DNA of 5,895 bases from CAZCQG01 sp964500775. GTDB taxonomy: Bacteria; Campylobacterota; Campylobacteria; Campylobacterales; CAZCQG01. Each line of letters opens with the position of its first letter. Within the stretch, counting starts at the first letter, position 1. A program made the translations under genes and the position numbers. The notes under the pieces are model-generated. The model worked only from the letters and a program-made list of their open reading frames with translations. It did no database searches and was not told the DNA's origin. Of the stretch, positions 1-5,009 are shown one piece after another. The stretch is from the NCBI GenBank assembly GCA_964500775.1, contig CAZCQG010000073.1, positions 1 through 5,895 on the forward strand, in the 5' to 3' direction.

Positions 1-2
1 GG

Positions 3-863
3 ATGCTGACCAAGCGGGCGAGCAGGCGGTTGCGGAAGAAGTACTGGTCGCGGGTGCTTAATGAGTATTATCCGCGATTCCTAGAGCGGTTCCCGAGTTT
101 GGAATCCTTAGCAGCCGCGGATTTGGAGGAGGTGTTTGCGCTTTGGAGCGGGCTAGGGTACTACTCTCGGGCGAGGAATCTCCACAAAACCGCACGTCTT
201 TGTCCAAGTGGTCTGCCGCAAAATATGGACGCGCTCCAAAAGCTCCCCGGCATCGGGCGCTATACTGCGAGTGCGGTGTGTAGTTTTGGGCTCTCGCAAT
301 GCGTAGCGGTGGTGGATACCAATATCGCACGGGTTTTGCGGCGCTATTTTGCGCTCTTAGATTCTAAAGAGAGCGAGGTTTGGGAGGCTGCAGAGCGGTT
401 TTTGAATCGCTCCTCGCCTAGGGAGCACAATCTAGCACTCATGGATTTGGGTGCGATGATTTGCACGGCGGCAAATCCGAAATGCGGCGAATGTCCACTC
501 CAAGAATCTTGCAAAGGGAGAGAAACCCCGATGCGCTACACCGCAAAAAAAGCCGTAAAGTACGAGAATCTCGAACTCTTTTTAGGCGTATGCCGCAAAG
601 GGGAGCAAATCGCCTTTGTCCGCTCACACGGTCCGATGTATGTCGGGATGCTGGAGCTGCCGAGCGTAGAGCCTATCGAGGATGAGTATCTCGATAGTTT
701 TAAACACGGCTATACCAAATATCGCCTCACGGTCAATCTCTACAAAAAAGACGGAAAACCCGAAAATGCCGAGTGGCTAGATGTAAAGGAAACGGCGCAC
801 GCGCCGATATCTTCGCTAAGTAAAAAGGCGCTAGCGCTAATAAGACGCAAGGATTTATTATGA
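3..863 (+). CDS. mutY: A/G-specific adenine glycosylase MutY, 5'-truncated
   Basis: MutY removes adenine mispaired with 8-oxoguanine or guanine in base excision repair. The reading frame (286 residues visible) shows the helix-hairpin-helix LPGIGRYTAS at about residues 81-90. Tyr88 sits where endonuclease III has a catalytic Lys, which argues for MutY over Nth. The catalytic Asp105 is in VVDTNIARVL. A [4Fe-4S] cluster motif C-x6-C-x2-C-x5-C uses Cys154, 161, 164 and 170. A short NUDIX-like C-terminal domain from about residue 188 carries SFKHGYTKYRL, resembling the 8-oxoG-reading FSH loop region. Homology is clear only from about RVLNEYYPRFLERFP (residue 18). The upstream SE(I/V)MLQQTQV segment with the catalytic Glu is absent from all three frames, so the gene is truncated or disrupted at the window edge. 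The ATG at position 3 is therefore not taken as the native start. The stop overlaps the next start (ATGA). Confidence 0.9.
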   Translation: MLTKRASRRLRKKYWSRVLNEYYPRFLERFPSLESLAAADLEEVFALWSGLGYYSRARNLHKTARLCPSGLPQNMDALQKLPGIGRYTASAVCSFGLSQCVAVVDTNIARVLRRYFALLDSKESEVWEAAERFLNRSSPREHNLALMDLGAMICTAANPKCGECPLQESCKGRETPMRYTAKKAVKYENLELFLGVCRKGEQIAFVRSHGPMYVGMLELPSVEPIEDEYLDSFKHGYTKYRLTVNLYKKDGKPENAEWLDVKETAHAPISSLSKKALALIRRKDLL

Positions 864-1747
864 AGAGATTTGCCCTCGTCGGCGCGGCGGGCTACATCGC
901 TCCTAGGCATATGAAAGCGATAAAAGAGGTCGGTGGCGAAATGGTCGCCGCACTCGATAAGAGCGATAGTGTGGGGATCATCGACAGCTATTTTCCCGAT
1001 GCGCACTTTTTCACCGAGTTTGAGCGCTTCGACCGCCACATCGACAAGCTGCGTCGCAAAGGAGAGGGGGTGGATTATGTCTCTATATGTTCGCCAAACT
1101 ACTTGCACGACGCACATATACGATTTGCTCTGCGGAGCGGAGCGGACGCGATATGTGAAAAGCCGCTGGTCTTAAACCCTTGGAATCTCGACGCATTGTG
1201 CGAGATAGAGGGCGAATCGGGGCGTAAAATCTACAACATCCTCCAACTCCGCCTCCACCCTAGCATCATCGCCCTAAAAGAATCTGCCGACAAATCGCGC
1301 CGCGCAAAAGTCAAACTCACCTATATCACGAGCCGCGGAAAATGGTATTTCCACTCGTGGAAAGGGGACGTGAGCAAGAGCGGGGGTATCGCGACGAATA
1401 TCGGTATCCACTTTTTTGATATGCTCATTTGGATATACGGGAGTGTGCAAAAAAGCGAAGTGAATATTTATGAAGATGCGAAAGCGGGCGGATTCTTAGA
1501 GCTAGAAAATGCGGATGTCGAGTGGTTTTTGTCGGTTGATAGCGCCGACCTGCCGAACGAAATCGCCGCCAAAGTCCAGCGCACCTACCGCAGTATCGAA
1601 GTGGACGGCAATGAGGTGGAGTTTAGCGAAGGATTCACCGACCTCCACACGTTGAGTTACCGCGAGATACTGGAGGGACAGGGGTTTGGTATCGAAGAAT
1701 CACGTGCGAGTATAGAGCTGGTGCAGAGGATGCGAGCCCAGCAATAA
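860..1747 (+). CDS. wlbA: Gfo/Idh/MocA oxidoreductase, WlbA/WbpB-type UDP-GlcNAc-uronate 3-dehydrogenase
   Basis: This is predicted to oxidise C3 of UDP-2-acetamido-2-deoxy-glucuronate with NAD, an early step to UDP-2,3-diacetamido-uronic acids used in surface polysaccharide. The Rossmann glycine motif GAAGYIAPRH lies at residues 8-17. SICSPNYLHDAHI is at 75-87. The family catalytic motif CEKPL (99-103, Lys101) is followed by the substrate-site stretch GGIATNIGIHFFDML (175-189) with Asn180 and His184. These motifs are those of WlbA/WbpB rather than generic Gfo/Idh enzymes. The length (295 aa) is slightly short of the usual ~310-350. The start overlaps the mutY stop by ATGA and has AAGGA at 849-853, so translation is coupled. 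The partner acetyltransferase gene lies about 1.9 kb downstream, separated by toxin-antitoxin genes. The aminotransferase of the pathway is not seen in the window. Function is strong by family, and the exact sugar isomer is inferred. Confidence 0.9.
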   Translation: MKRFALVGAAGYIAPRHMKAIKEVGGEMVAALDKSDSVGIIDSYFPDAHFFTEFERFDRHIDKLRRKGEGVDYVSICSPNYLHDAHIRFALRSGADAICEKPLVLNPWNLDALCEIEGESGRKIYNILQLRLHPSIIALKESADKSRRAKVKLTYITSRGKWYFHSWKGDVSKSGGIATNIGIHFFDMLIWIYGSVQKSEVNIYEDAKAGGFLELENADVEWFLSVDSADLPNEIAAKVQRTYRSIEVDGNEVEFSEGFTDLHTLSYREILEGQGFGIEESRASIELVQRMRAQQ

Positions 1748-1754
1748 AAGCGGC

Positions 1755-1783
1755 TTGACTTCATACTCCAAATGAATTATAAT
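1755..1783 (+). promoter_or_regulatory. Sigma70-type promoter of the dinJ-yafQ operon
   Basis: TTGACT (1755-1760) and TATAAT (1778-1783) are separated by exactly 17 bp, a near-consensus housekeeping promoter in the 59-bp gap after wlbA. Transcription would start near 1790, just ahead of the ribosome binding site. The -10 box lies inside an 8-bp perfect palindrome ATTATAAT (1776-1783). ACTCC (1765-1769) and GGAGT (1796-1800) form an outer short inverted repeat. Either could be bound by the antitoxin complex, but these are weak operator candidates. Confidence 0.8.
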
Positions 1784-1806
1784 GCAACGAAAATCGGAGT
1801 AAGAAA

Positions 1807-2061
1807 ATGAAAATGCAAACAAGCGTGCGGGTAGACGACGTATTTTATAACGAATCAAAAGAGGTTTTTAGCCGTTTTGGATTGAGCTTCGGAGATGCAG
1901 TAAATCTCTTTTTGGCAAAAGTTTCGATGGAAAAAAAGATCCCTTTTGAGTTGAGCTTGCCTTCCGATGAGCTAAACGAGAGGGTTGAACATATCAAAAC
2001 CGATAAAAATACGCAAATTTACAAATCCGCGAATGAGCTTTTTGAAAATCTCGGCATCTAA
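1807..2061 (+). CDS. dinJ: RelB/DinJ-family antitoxin
   Basis: This is a type II antitoxin (84 aa) expected to neutralise the YafQ-like toxin encoded next door and to repress the shared promoter. The N-terminus SVRVDD (6-11) is the beta strand of a ribbon-helix-helix fold. It is followed by helices including FGLSFGDAVNLFLAKV (24-39), the typical RelB/DinJ pattern. The C-terminal part (IYKSANELFENLGI, 71-84) matches the toxin-wrapping tail of the family. GGAG at 1796-1799 is 7 nt before the ATG and fixes the start. The toxin gene begins 2 nt after the stop. Base composition is clearly more AT-rich than wlbA upstream, which fits acquisition by transfer. Confidence 0.9.
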   Translation: MKMQTSVRVDDVFYNESKEVFSRFGLSFGDAVNLFLAKVSMEKKIPFELSLPSDELNERVEHIKTDKNTQIYKSANELFENLGI

Positions 2062-2063
2062 AA

Positions 2064-2354
2064 ATGGTTGAAATCAAGATTGAAAAATCGTTTCAAAAAG
2101 ATATAGAGCGAGATAAAAAAAGCGGCGCGTATAAGAGCGAAGATTTTGAAGAGCTAAAAAGCATAATCAAAAAACTCCAAAGCGGCGAAGAAATCGATAA
2201 AAAATATAAACAACACCCGCTGAAAGGGACTATGCTTGAACTCGAATCGCTCCACGTCAAAAATGACTGGCTATTGATTTTTTCGATCGATACGAAATAT
2301 TTACATCTCATTATGCTTGGAAAACATACGCAAGTGTACAAAAAATATAAGTGA
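2064..2354 (+). CDS. yafQ: YafQ-family mRNA interferase toxin (RelE/ParE superfamily)
   Basis: YafQ toxins cut mRNA at ribosomes. This 96-aa protein aligns with E. coli YafQ at its key positions. QHPLKG gives His51, LHVKNDW gives His64, Asp68 and Trp69, and GKHTQVY gives His88. These correspond to His50, His63, Asp67, Trp68 and His87 of E. coli YafQ, so the toxin is predicted to be active. An aromatic Tyr92 replaces the usual C-terminal Phe91. There is no good ribosome binding site of its own. The ATG lies 2 nt after the antitoxin stop, so translation is probably coupled to the antitoxin, the usual arrangement for these pairs. Confidence 0.9.
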   Translation: MVEIKIEKSFQKDIERDKKSGAYKSEDFEELKSIIKKLQSGEEIDKKYKQHPLKGTMLELESLHVKNDWLLIFSIDTKYLHLIMLGKHTQVYKKYK

Positions 2355-2362
2355 TACGCTAG

Positions 2363-2632
2363 GTGCGGGAAATAAAATTCTATCTCTATATCCTCCGTTG
2401 TAGCGACGATACCCTCTACACGGGTATCACGAATAACGTGGAGAGAAGACTCTCAGAGCACAACACCTCCAAAAAAGGGGCAAAGTACACAAAAAGCAGA
2501 CGACCGCTAGAGCTACTCTACACCGAAGAGTTTGCAAATAAAAGCGACGCGCTCAAAAGGGAGCTAGAGATAAAAAAACTCAATAGGACAGAGAAGCTCG
2601 CACTTATCGCAAAAACGGAGGCGAATCTATGA
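2363..2632 (+). CDS. GIY-YIG nuclease-domain protein, YhbQ-like
   Basis: This small (89 aa) single-domain GIY-YIG family protein belongs with the UvrC/YhbQ-like group. The degenerate GIY-YIG signature is YLYIL (7-11) and LYTGIT (18-23). It is followed by VERRLSEHN (26-34) with the conserved Arg and His-Asn. GAKYTKSRRPLEL (39-51) is the usual group insert, and ALKRELEIKKL (63-73) carries the candidate metal-binding Glu67. E. coli YhbQ is about 100 aa, so this looks full length. The start is a GTG immediately after an in-frame TAG (2360-2362), so no longer N-terminus is possible, and the ribosome binding site is weak. It starts 8 nt after yafQ and overlaps the next gene by ATGA, so it probably shares the dinJ-yafQ transcript. 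The cellular role of these stand-alone proteins is not well defined; nuclease activity is a family prediction. Confidence 0.88.
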   Translation: MREIKFYLYILRCSDDTLYTGITNNVERRLSEHNTSKKGAKYTKSRRPLELLYTEEFANKSDALKRELEIKKLNRTEKLALIAKTEANL

Positions 2633-3090
2633 AGATCCTCCTCGATGGCGACGCGTTCCCAAATCTCCTGAAACCTATCATCTTAAAAGCAATCAATAAA
2701 AGAGCCATACAAACGATAGTGGTCGCAAATAAAAAAATATCCGTTGGCGAATCGGAGTTTGTCGAGTACATCATAGTCACCCAAGGTATCGACGGCGCGG
2801 ATAATCACATCGTGGAGCTAGCCGAATCGGGGGATTTCATCATCACCGCCGACATCCCGCTAGCAGATCGAGTCATCGCCAAAAACGCCCATGCCCTAGA
2901 CCACAGAGGCGAGCTCTACACAAAAGACACCATAAAAGAGCGTCTCGCGATGCGCAATCTCCTCGCAGAGATACGAGAGAGCGGCGAAAAGGTAAAAGGT
3001 CCCGCCCCTTTTACCAAAAAAGATGCCGAGGCTTTTGCGAACGGGTTGTATACTTTTTTAGATAGAGCATGCAAAGCGAGTTTTTTGTAA
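2629..3090 (+). CDS. yaiI: YaiI/YqxD family protein (UPF0178, DUF188)
   Basis: This 153-aa protein belongs to the UPF0178 family, thought to be a PIN/NYN-like nuclease fold but without a firmly known function. Family motifs are in order: LLDGDAFP (4-11), VVANK (31-35), GADNHIVELAESGD (56-69), IITADIPLAD (71-80), HRGELYT (92-98), ERLAMRN (104-110) and GPAPF (124-128). Acidic residues Asp6, Asp8, Asp58 and Asp75 are placed as expected for metal binding. The common DADACP signature is DGDAFP here, so the Cys is replaced by Phe. GGAGG at 2617-2621 lies 7 nt before the ATG. The start overlaps the GIY-YIG gene by ATGA, so the two are translationally coupled. The length equals the usual ~150 aa. Confidence 0.92.
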   Translation: MKILLDGDAFPNLLKPIILKAINKRAIQTIVVANKKISVGESEFVEYIIVTQGIDGADNHIVELAESGDFIITADIPLADRVIAKNAHALDHRGELYTKDTIKERLAMRNLLAEIRESGEKVKGPAPFTKKDAEAFANGLYTFLDRACKASFL

Positions 3091-3093
3091 AAA

Positions 3094-3123
3094 TTGACTT
3101 TATTGTACGCATTTAAGTACAAT
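3094..3123 (+). promoter_or_regulatory. Promoter of yefM-yoeB
   Basis: TTGACT (3094-3099) is followed after 18 bp by TACAAT (3118-3123), a good sigma70-type promoter beginning just after the yaiI stop. It would give a very short leader before the AGGAG of yefM. The -10 box is part of the right arm of the inverted repeat listed separately, so a bound repressor would block polymerase. This supports yefM-yoeB being a module separate from the four genes upstream. Confidence 0.7.
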
Positions 3124-3125
3124 AA
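3100..3125. promoter_or_regulatory. YefM-YoeB operator: inverted repeat with two TGTACA-like cores
   Basis: A perfect 9-bp inverted repeat, TTATTGTAC (3100-3108) and GTACAATAA (3117-3125), is separated by 8 nt. Within it are two hexamers, TGTACG (3104-3109) and AGTACA (3116-3121), each one mismatch from TGTACA. Their centres are 12 bp apart. The E. coli yefM-yoeB operator is known to use TGTACA-core palindromes at this spacing. The site overlaps the promoter, as expected for autorepression by the antitoxin-toxin complex. The geometry is directly visible; binding is inferred. Confidence 0.75.
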
Positions 3126-3141
3126 TACAAAGGAGTGCGTA

Positions 3142-3396
3142 ATGATTGCTATCAACTATTCAGACCTTAGACAAAATATGAAAACAAACCTCGATCGTGT
3201 CTGCAACAACCACGAGCCTATGATCGTGACGAGAAAAAACGGGGGGAACGTGGTGATGCTCTCGCAAGAGGATTATGAGAGCATGGAGGAGACTGTGTAT
3301 CTGCTACGAAGTCCGAAAAATGCCAAGCGCCTACGGGAATCCGTCGAGAGTTTTTGCCAAGGAGGCGGGAGTGAAAGGGCGCTCATAGAAGAATGA
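3142..3396 (+). CDS. yefM: YefM antitoxin (Phd/YefM family)
   Basis: This antitoxin (84 aa) binds YoeB and autoregulates the operon. The N-terminal DNA-binding fold shows INYSDLRQNMKTNLDRV (4-20) with Arg10, the position used for operator contact in E. coli YefM. It continues with PMIVTRKNGGNVVMLSQEDYESMEET (26-51). The C-terminal toxin-binding part is YLLRSPKNAKRLRESVES (53-70), nearly the same as the E. coli protein. AGGAG (3131-3135) lies 6 nt before this ATG. A longer reading from a TTG at 3094 would begin inside the -35 box and is rejected. The start of yoeB overlaps its stop by ATGA. Confidence 0.95.
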   Translation: MIAINYSDLRQNMKTNLDRVCNNHEPMIVTRKNGGNVVMLSQEDYESMEETVYLLRSPKNAKRLRESVESFCQGGGSERALIEE

Positions 3397-3647
3397 AAAT
3401 CATTTTTCATCCAAACGGTTGGGATGATTACTGCTATTGGCAACAAAATGACAAAAAAATGCTCAAAAAGATTAATGTACTCATTCGGGACATAGAGCGC
3501 GATCCTTTTGAAGGGATCGGAAAACCGGAGCCGTTGAAATTTGATTTAGCGGGGTTTTGGAGTAGGAGAATCGATAGTGAACATCGGTTGGTCTATGCGG
3601 TGAGGGAGGATGAGTTGCATATTTTGAATTGTCGGTATCATTATTAA
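3393..3647 (+). CDS. yoeB: YoeB mRNA interferase toxin
   Basis: YoeB is a ribosome-dependent endoribonuclease of the RelE superfamily. This 84-aa protein matches the E. coli protein in length and along its whole sequence: WDDYCYW (10-16), PFEGIGKPEPLK (38-49), GFWSRRI (54-60), EHRLVYAV (63-70) and the end CRYHY (80-84). The catalytic set Glu46, Arg65, His83 and the terminal Tyr84 are all present, so the toxin should be functional. Translation is coupled to yefM through the ATGA overlap, which keeps antitoxin in excess. The stop codon lies within the ribosome binding site of wlbB. Confidence 0.95.
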   Translation: MKIIFHPNGWDDYCYWQQNDKKMLKKINVLIRDIERDPFEGIGKPEPLKFDLAGFWSRRIDSEHRLVYAVREDELHILNCRYHY

Positions 3648-3651
3648 GGAG
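3646..3651 (+). promoter_or_regulatory. Ribosome binding site of wlbB, overlapping the yoeB stop
   Basis: AAGGAG sits 4 nt before the ATG at 3656 and shares two bases with the TAA of yoeB (3645-3647). It decides the wlbB start over an in-frame TTG at 3629. It also implies that ribosomes finishing yoeB deliver directly to wlbB. Confidence 0.75.
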
Positions 3652-3655
3652 CAAA

Positions 3656-4228
3656 ATGAACTACTACATCCACGCATCAAGCTATATCGACGACGACGTT
3701 ACCATCGGCGAAGGGACGAAAATCTGGCATTTCTGCCACATTATGCCCCGCACGACAATCGGTAAAAACTGCGTTTTTGGGCAAAACGTCACGGCAGGAC
3801 CCGATGTAACTATCGGCGAACGGTGCAAAGTGCAGAACAATGTCTCGCTCTATAAAGGAATTGTGCTGGAGGATGAGGTGTTTTGCGGTCCTTCGATGGT
3901 CTTTACCAACGTCATTAACCCGCGGGCGGGGATAGAGAAAAAGTCGGAGTTTAAAACCACACTCGTTAAAAAAGGGGCGACCATCGGGGCAAATGCGACT
4001 ATAGTGTGCGGCATCACGATAGGCGAATACGCCCTCATCGGCGCGGGTGCGGTGGTACGCGAAGACGTGCCGCCATACGCGCTCATGGTCGGCGTACCCG
4101 CGAGGCGCATCGGCTGGGTCGATAAAGCAGGGGAGAAAATGGTATTTGACAGCGCCGGAATAGCGGTAGATAGCTATGACGGGACGCGGTATAGGGAGCG
4201 AGACGGGGCTATTGAGGTTTTGCTATAA
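3656..4228 (+). CDS. wlbB: WlbB/WbpD-type UDP-2-acetamido-3-amino-glucuronate N-acetyltransferase
   Basis: This left-handed beta-helix (hexapeptide-repeat) acyltransferase, 190 aa, is predicted to acetylate the 3-amino group of UDP-2-acetamido-3-amino-2,3-dideoxy-glucuronate with acetyl-CoA. It works in the same pathway as the upstream WlbA. Hexapeptide repeats run through VTIGEGTKIWHFCHIM (15-30), TTIGKNCVFGQNVTAGPDVTIG (33-54, repeat rungs) and ATIGANATIVCGITIGEYALIGAGAVV (108-134). The active-site loop FTNVINPRAGI lies at 83-93. PPYALMVGVPARRIGWV (139-155) is the typical end of such enzymes. The length matches the family (~190 aa). It has no clear promoter of its own and sits 8 nt after yoeB. 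Transcription is likely read-through from yefM-yoeB or from further upstream. Base composition is GC-richer than the toxin-antitoxin genes and resembles wlbA, suggesting the two were once adjacent. Confidence 0.92.
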   Translation: MNYYIHASSYIDDDVTIGEGTKIWHFCHIMPRTTIGKNCVFGQNVTAGPDVTIGERCKVQNNVSLYKGIVLEDEVFCGPSMVFTNVINPRAGIEKKSEFKTTLVKKGATIGANATIVCGITIGEYALIGAGAVVREDVPPYALMVGVPARRIGWVDKAGEKMVFDSAGIAVDSYDGTRYRERDGAIEVLL

Positions 4229-4229
4229 T
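4221..4229 (+). promoter_or_regulatory. Extended -10 promoter for mntA-hepT
   Basis: TGCTATAAT contains a perfect TATAAT (4224-4229) preceded by TG one base away, the extended -10 form. It lies at the very end of wlbB, 36 nt before the mntA start. No convincing -35 box is seen at 16-18 bp upstream, which is tolerated in extended -10 promoters. Confidence 0.55.
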
Positions 4230-4265
4230 GTCTCAAAATATGCGGCAAGTAAAAAGGCAAACGCA

Positions 4266-4556
4266 ATGAGAATATCGCATGAAGAAGCCGAGATCATAAA
4301 AACAACCATCTTGAAGTATATAGAGGGGGCAAAAGTCATACTTTTCGGCTCGCGTGCGCATGATGACAAAAAAGGGGGCGATATAGACATACTTGTGCAA
4401 TGCGATATGACCGTAAGTCTGAAATTGAAACTAAAAATATTGGCGGAAATCGAGATGCGAGGCGTGGCGAGAAAAGTCGATATGCTCTTTGAGACTGCTT
4501 CCCAAAAAGAACAAAATATATTTAAAACTGCACGCCAAGAAGGAGTGCTCTTATGA
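4266..4556 (+). CDS. mntA: MntA-type minimal nucleotidyltransferase antitoxin
   Basis: This minimal nucleotidyltransferase (96 aa) is of the kind that, in type VII MNT-HEPN modules, AMPylates and silences the HepT toxin. The catalytic signature is VILFGSRAHDDKKGGDIDILV (24-44), with Gly28-Ser29 and the metal-binding Asp39 and Asp41. The third carboxylate is Asp72 in RKVDMLF. The gap between GS and the first Asp is 9 residues, one less than the GSx10DxD spacing common in the family. The start at 4266 has AAAGG at 4253-4257. A longer reading from 4176 runs back through wlbB and the promoter and is not credible. The stop overlaps the start of hepT by ATGA. Confidence 0.88.
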   Translation: MRISHEEAEIIKTTILKYIEGAKVILFGSRAHDDKKGGDIDILVQCDMTVSLKLKLKILAEIEMRGVARKVDMLFETASQKEQNIFKTARQEGVLL

Positions 4557-4642
4557 TAGAGGATATTTTAGAAAAAGTAGCGCTCCATAAAAAGGAGGGC
4601 AAAGCTTGCTTTGCAAGAGATACAAGGGTGGCAAAACCTTGA
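4553..4642 (+). pseudogene. N-terminal fragment of hepT, ends early by frameshift
   Basis: A 29-codon reading frame starts at an ATG overlapping the mntA stop (ATGA), with a strong AAGGAG at 4540-4545 seven nt upstream. This is clearly where hepT translation begins. It reads MIEDILEKVALHKKE and then runs out of frame to a TGA at 4640-4642. The rest of HepT continues in the +1 frame. Removing one base in the run A5-GGAGGG (4589-4599) would join HKK(E) to AKLALQEIQGWQ in frame and give one ~151-aa protein. Confidence 0.7.
4599..4614 (+). repeat. Perfect inverted repeat/hairpin in the hepT frameshift region
   Basis: GCAAAGC and GCTTTGC are separated by TT, forming a 7-bp inverted repeat (as RNA, a 6-bp stem with a CUUG loop). 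It follows directly after the ribosome binding-like AAGGAGG (4592-4598) and covers the TTG at 4611. Its place at the frame change is notable, but no function is shown. Confidence 0.6.
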
Positions 4643-5009
4643 GTGCGGCATATTTGAAGATTTTGAAAAAGTCAAGACGATGGACACTTTTATCTATAGA
4701 TTTATAAAGCTTCAAGATATGATGGGTGAGAAGTTATTTAAGGTGTTTTTGGATGAAATCGGAGAGTACAAGGAGAGTATGTCGCTTCTTGATATGCTTG
4801 ATAAATTGGAAAAATTTGGCATCTTGGATGATGCTACTAGATGGATGGAGTATCGCAAACTTCGTAACAAGCTGACCCATGAATATCCAAACAACGAACA
4901 AGAGGTTTTGGAGGGAATTACGCTTGCGATGGAGGCGTTTGGCGAAATAGAAGGGGTTTTGGAGAAGATTGAATTATATAGAAAAGAGCGCAAGGGCGGA
5001 GGGCGATGA
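4611..5009 (+). CDS. hepT: HepT-like HEPN ribonuclease toxin (main part, frameshifted from its start)
   Basis: This all-helical HEPN-domain protein is the toxin partner of MntA, predicted to be an RNase inactivated when MntA AMPylates its Tyr. The visible frame has 132 codons from a TTG and carries RNKLTHEY at residues 85-92. This is an exact Rx4HxY motif, with Arg85 and His90 as catalytic residues and Tyr92 as the modification site. Upstream are conserved-looking helices, TFIYRFIKLQDMMGEKLF (26-43) and MLDKLEKFGIL (62-72). This frame is open from 4581, but the true start with a good ribosome binding site is at 4553 in another frame, so intact HepT needs a +1 shift near 4590-4600. Initiation at TTG 4611 is the alternative: AAGGAGG lies 12 nt upstream, which is long spacing. 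The core is complete, so a shorter or rescued protein could still act. The stop overlaps the next ATG. Confidence 0.82.
   Translation: MQEIQGWQNLECGIFEDFEKVKTMDTFIYRFIKLQDMMGEKLFKVFLDEIGEYKESMSLLDMLDKLEKFGILDDATRWMEYRKLRNKLTHEYPNNEQEVLEGITLAMEAFGEIEGVLEKIELYRKERKGGGR

Noticed and set aside
740..1117. Minus-strand open frame of 125 codons opposite mutY and wlbA
   Set aside because: It is a shadow of two well-supported plus-strand genes with clear family motifs; its translation resembles no known protein and it has no start context.
3094..3141. TTG start giving a 100-aa YefM
   Set aside because: It starts in the -35 box and reads through the operator; the ATG at 3142 with AGGAG gives the normal 84-aa length.
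1748..3655. Integron cassette array or insertion-sequence ends around the toxin-antitoxin genes
   Set aside because: I looked for attC-like imperfect palindromes, terminal inverted repeats and transposase or integrase genes in the gaps and found none. The gaps are too short for attC sites.
3850..4110. Minus-strand open frame of 86 codons within wlbB
   Set aside because: It mirrors the hexapeptide repeats of wlbB and has no independent support.
4176..4265. Longer N-terminus for mntA
   Set aside because: It would overlap the 3' end of wlbB in another frame and include the extended -10 promoter. The ATG at 4266 has a proper ribosome binding site and begins at the family's usual N-terminus.
4589..4600. 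A-rich run followed by a hairpin as a classic -1 programmed frameshift site
   Set aside because: Joining the two hepT frames needs a +1 (or -2) shift. The run has only five A's and no X XXY YYZ heptamer in the reading frame, so the classic -1 mechanism does not fit.
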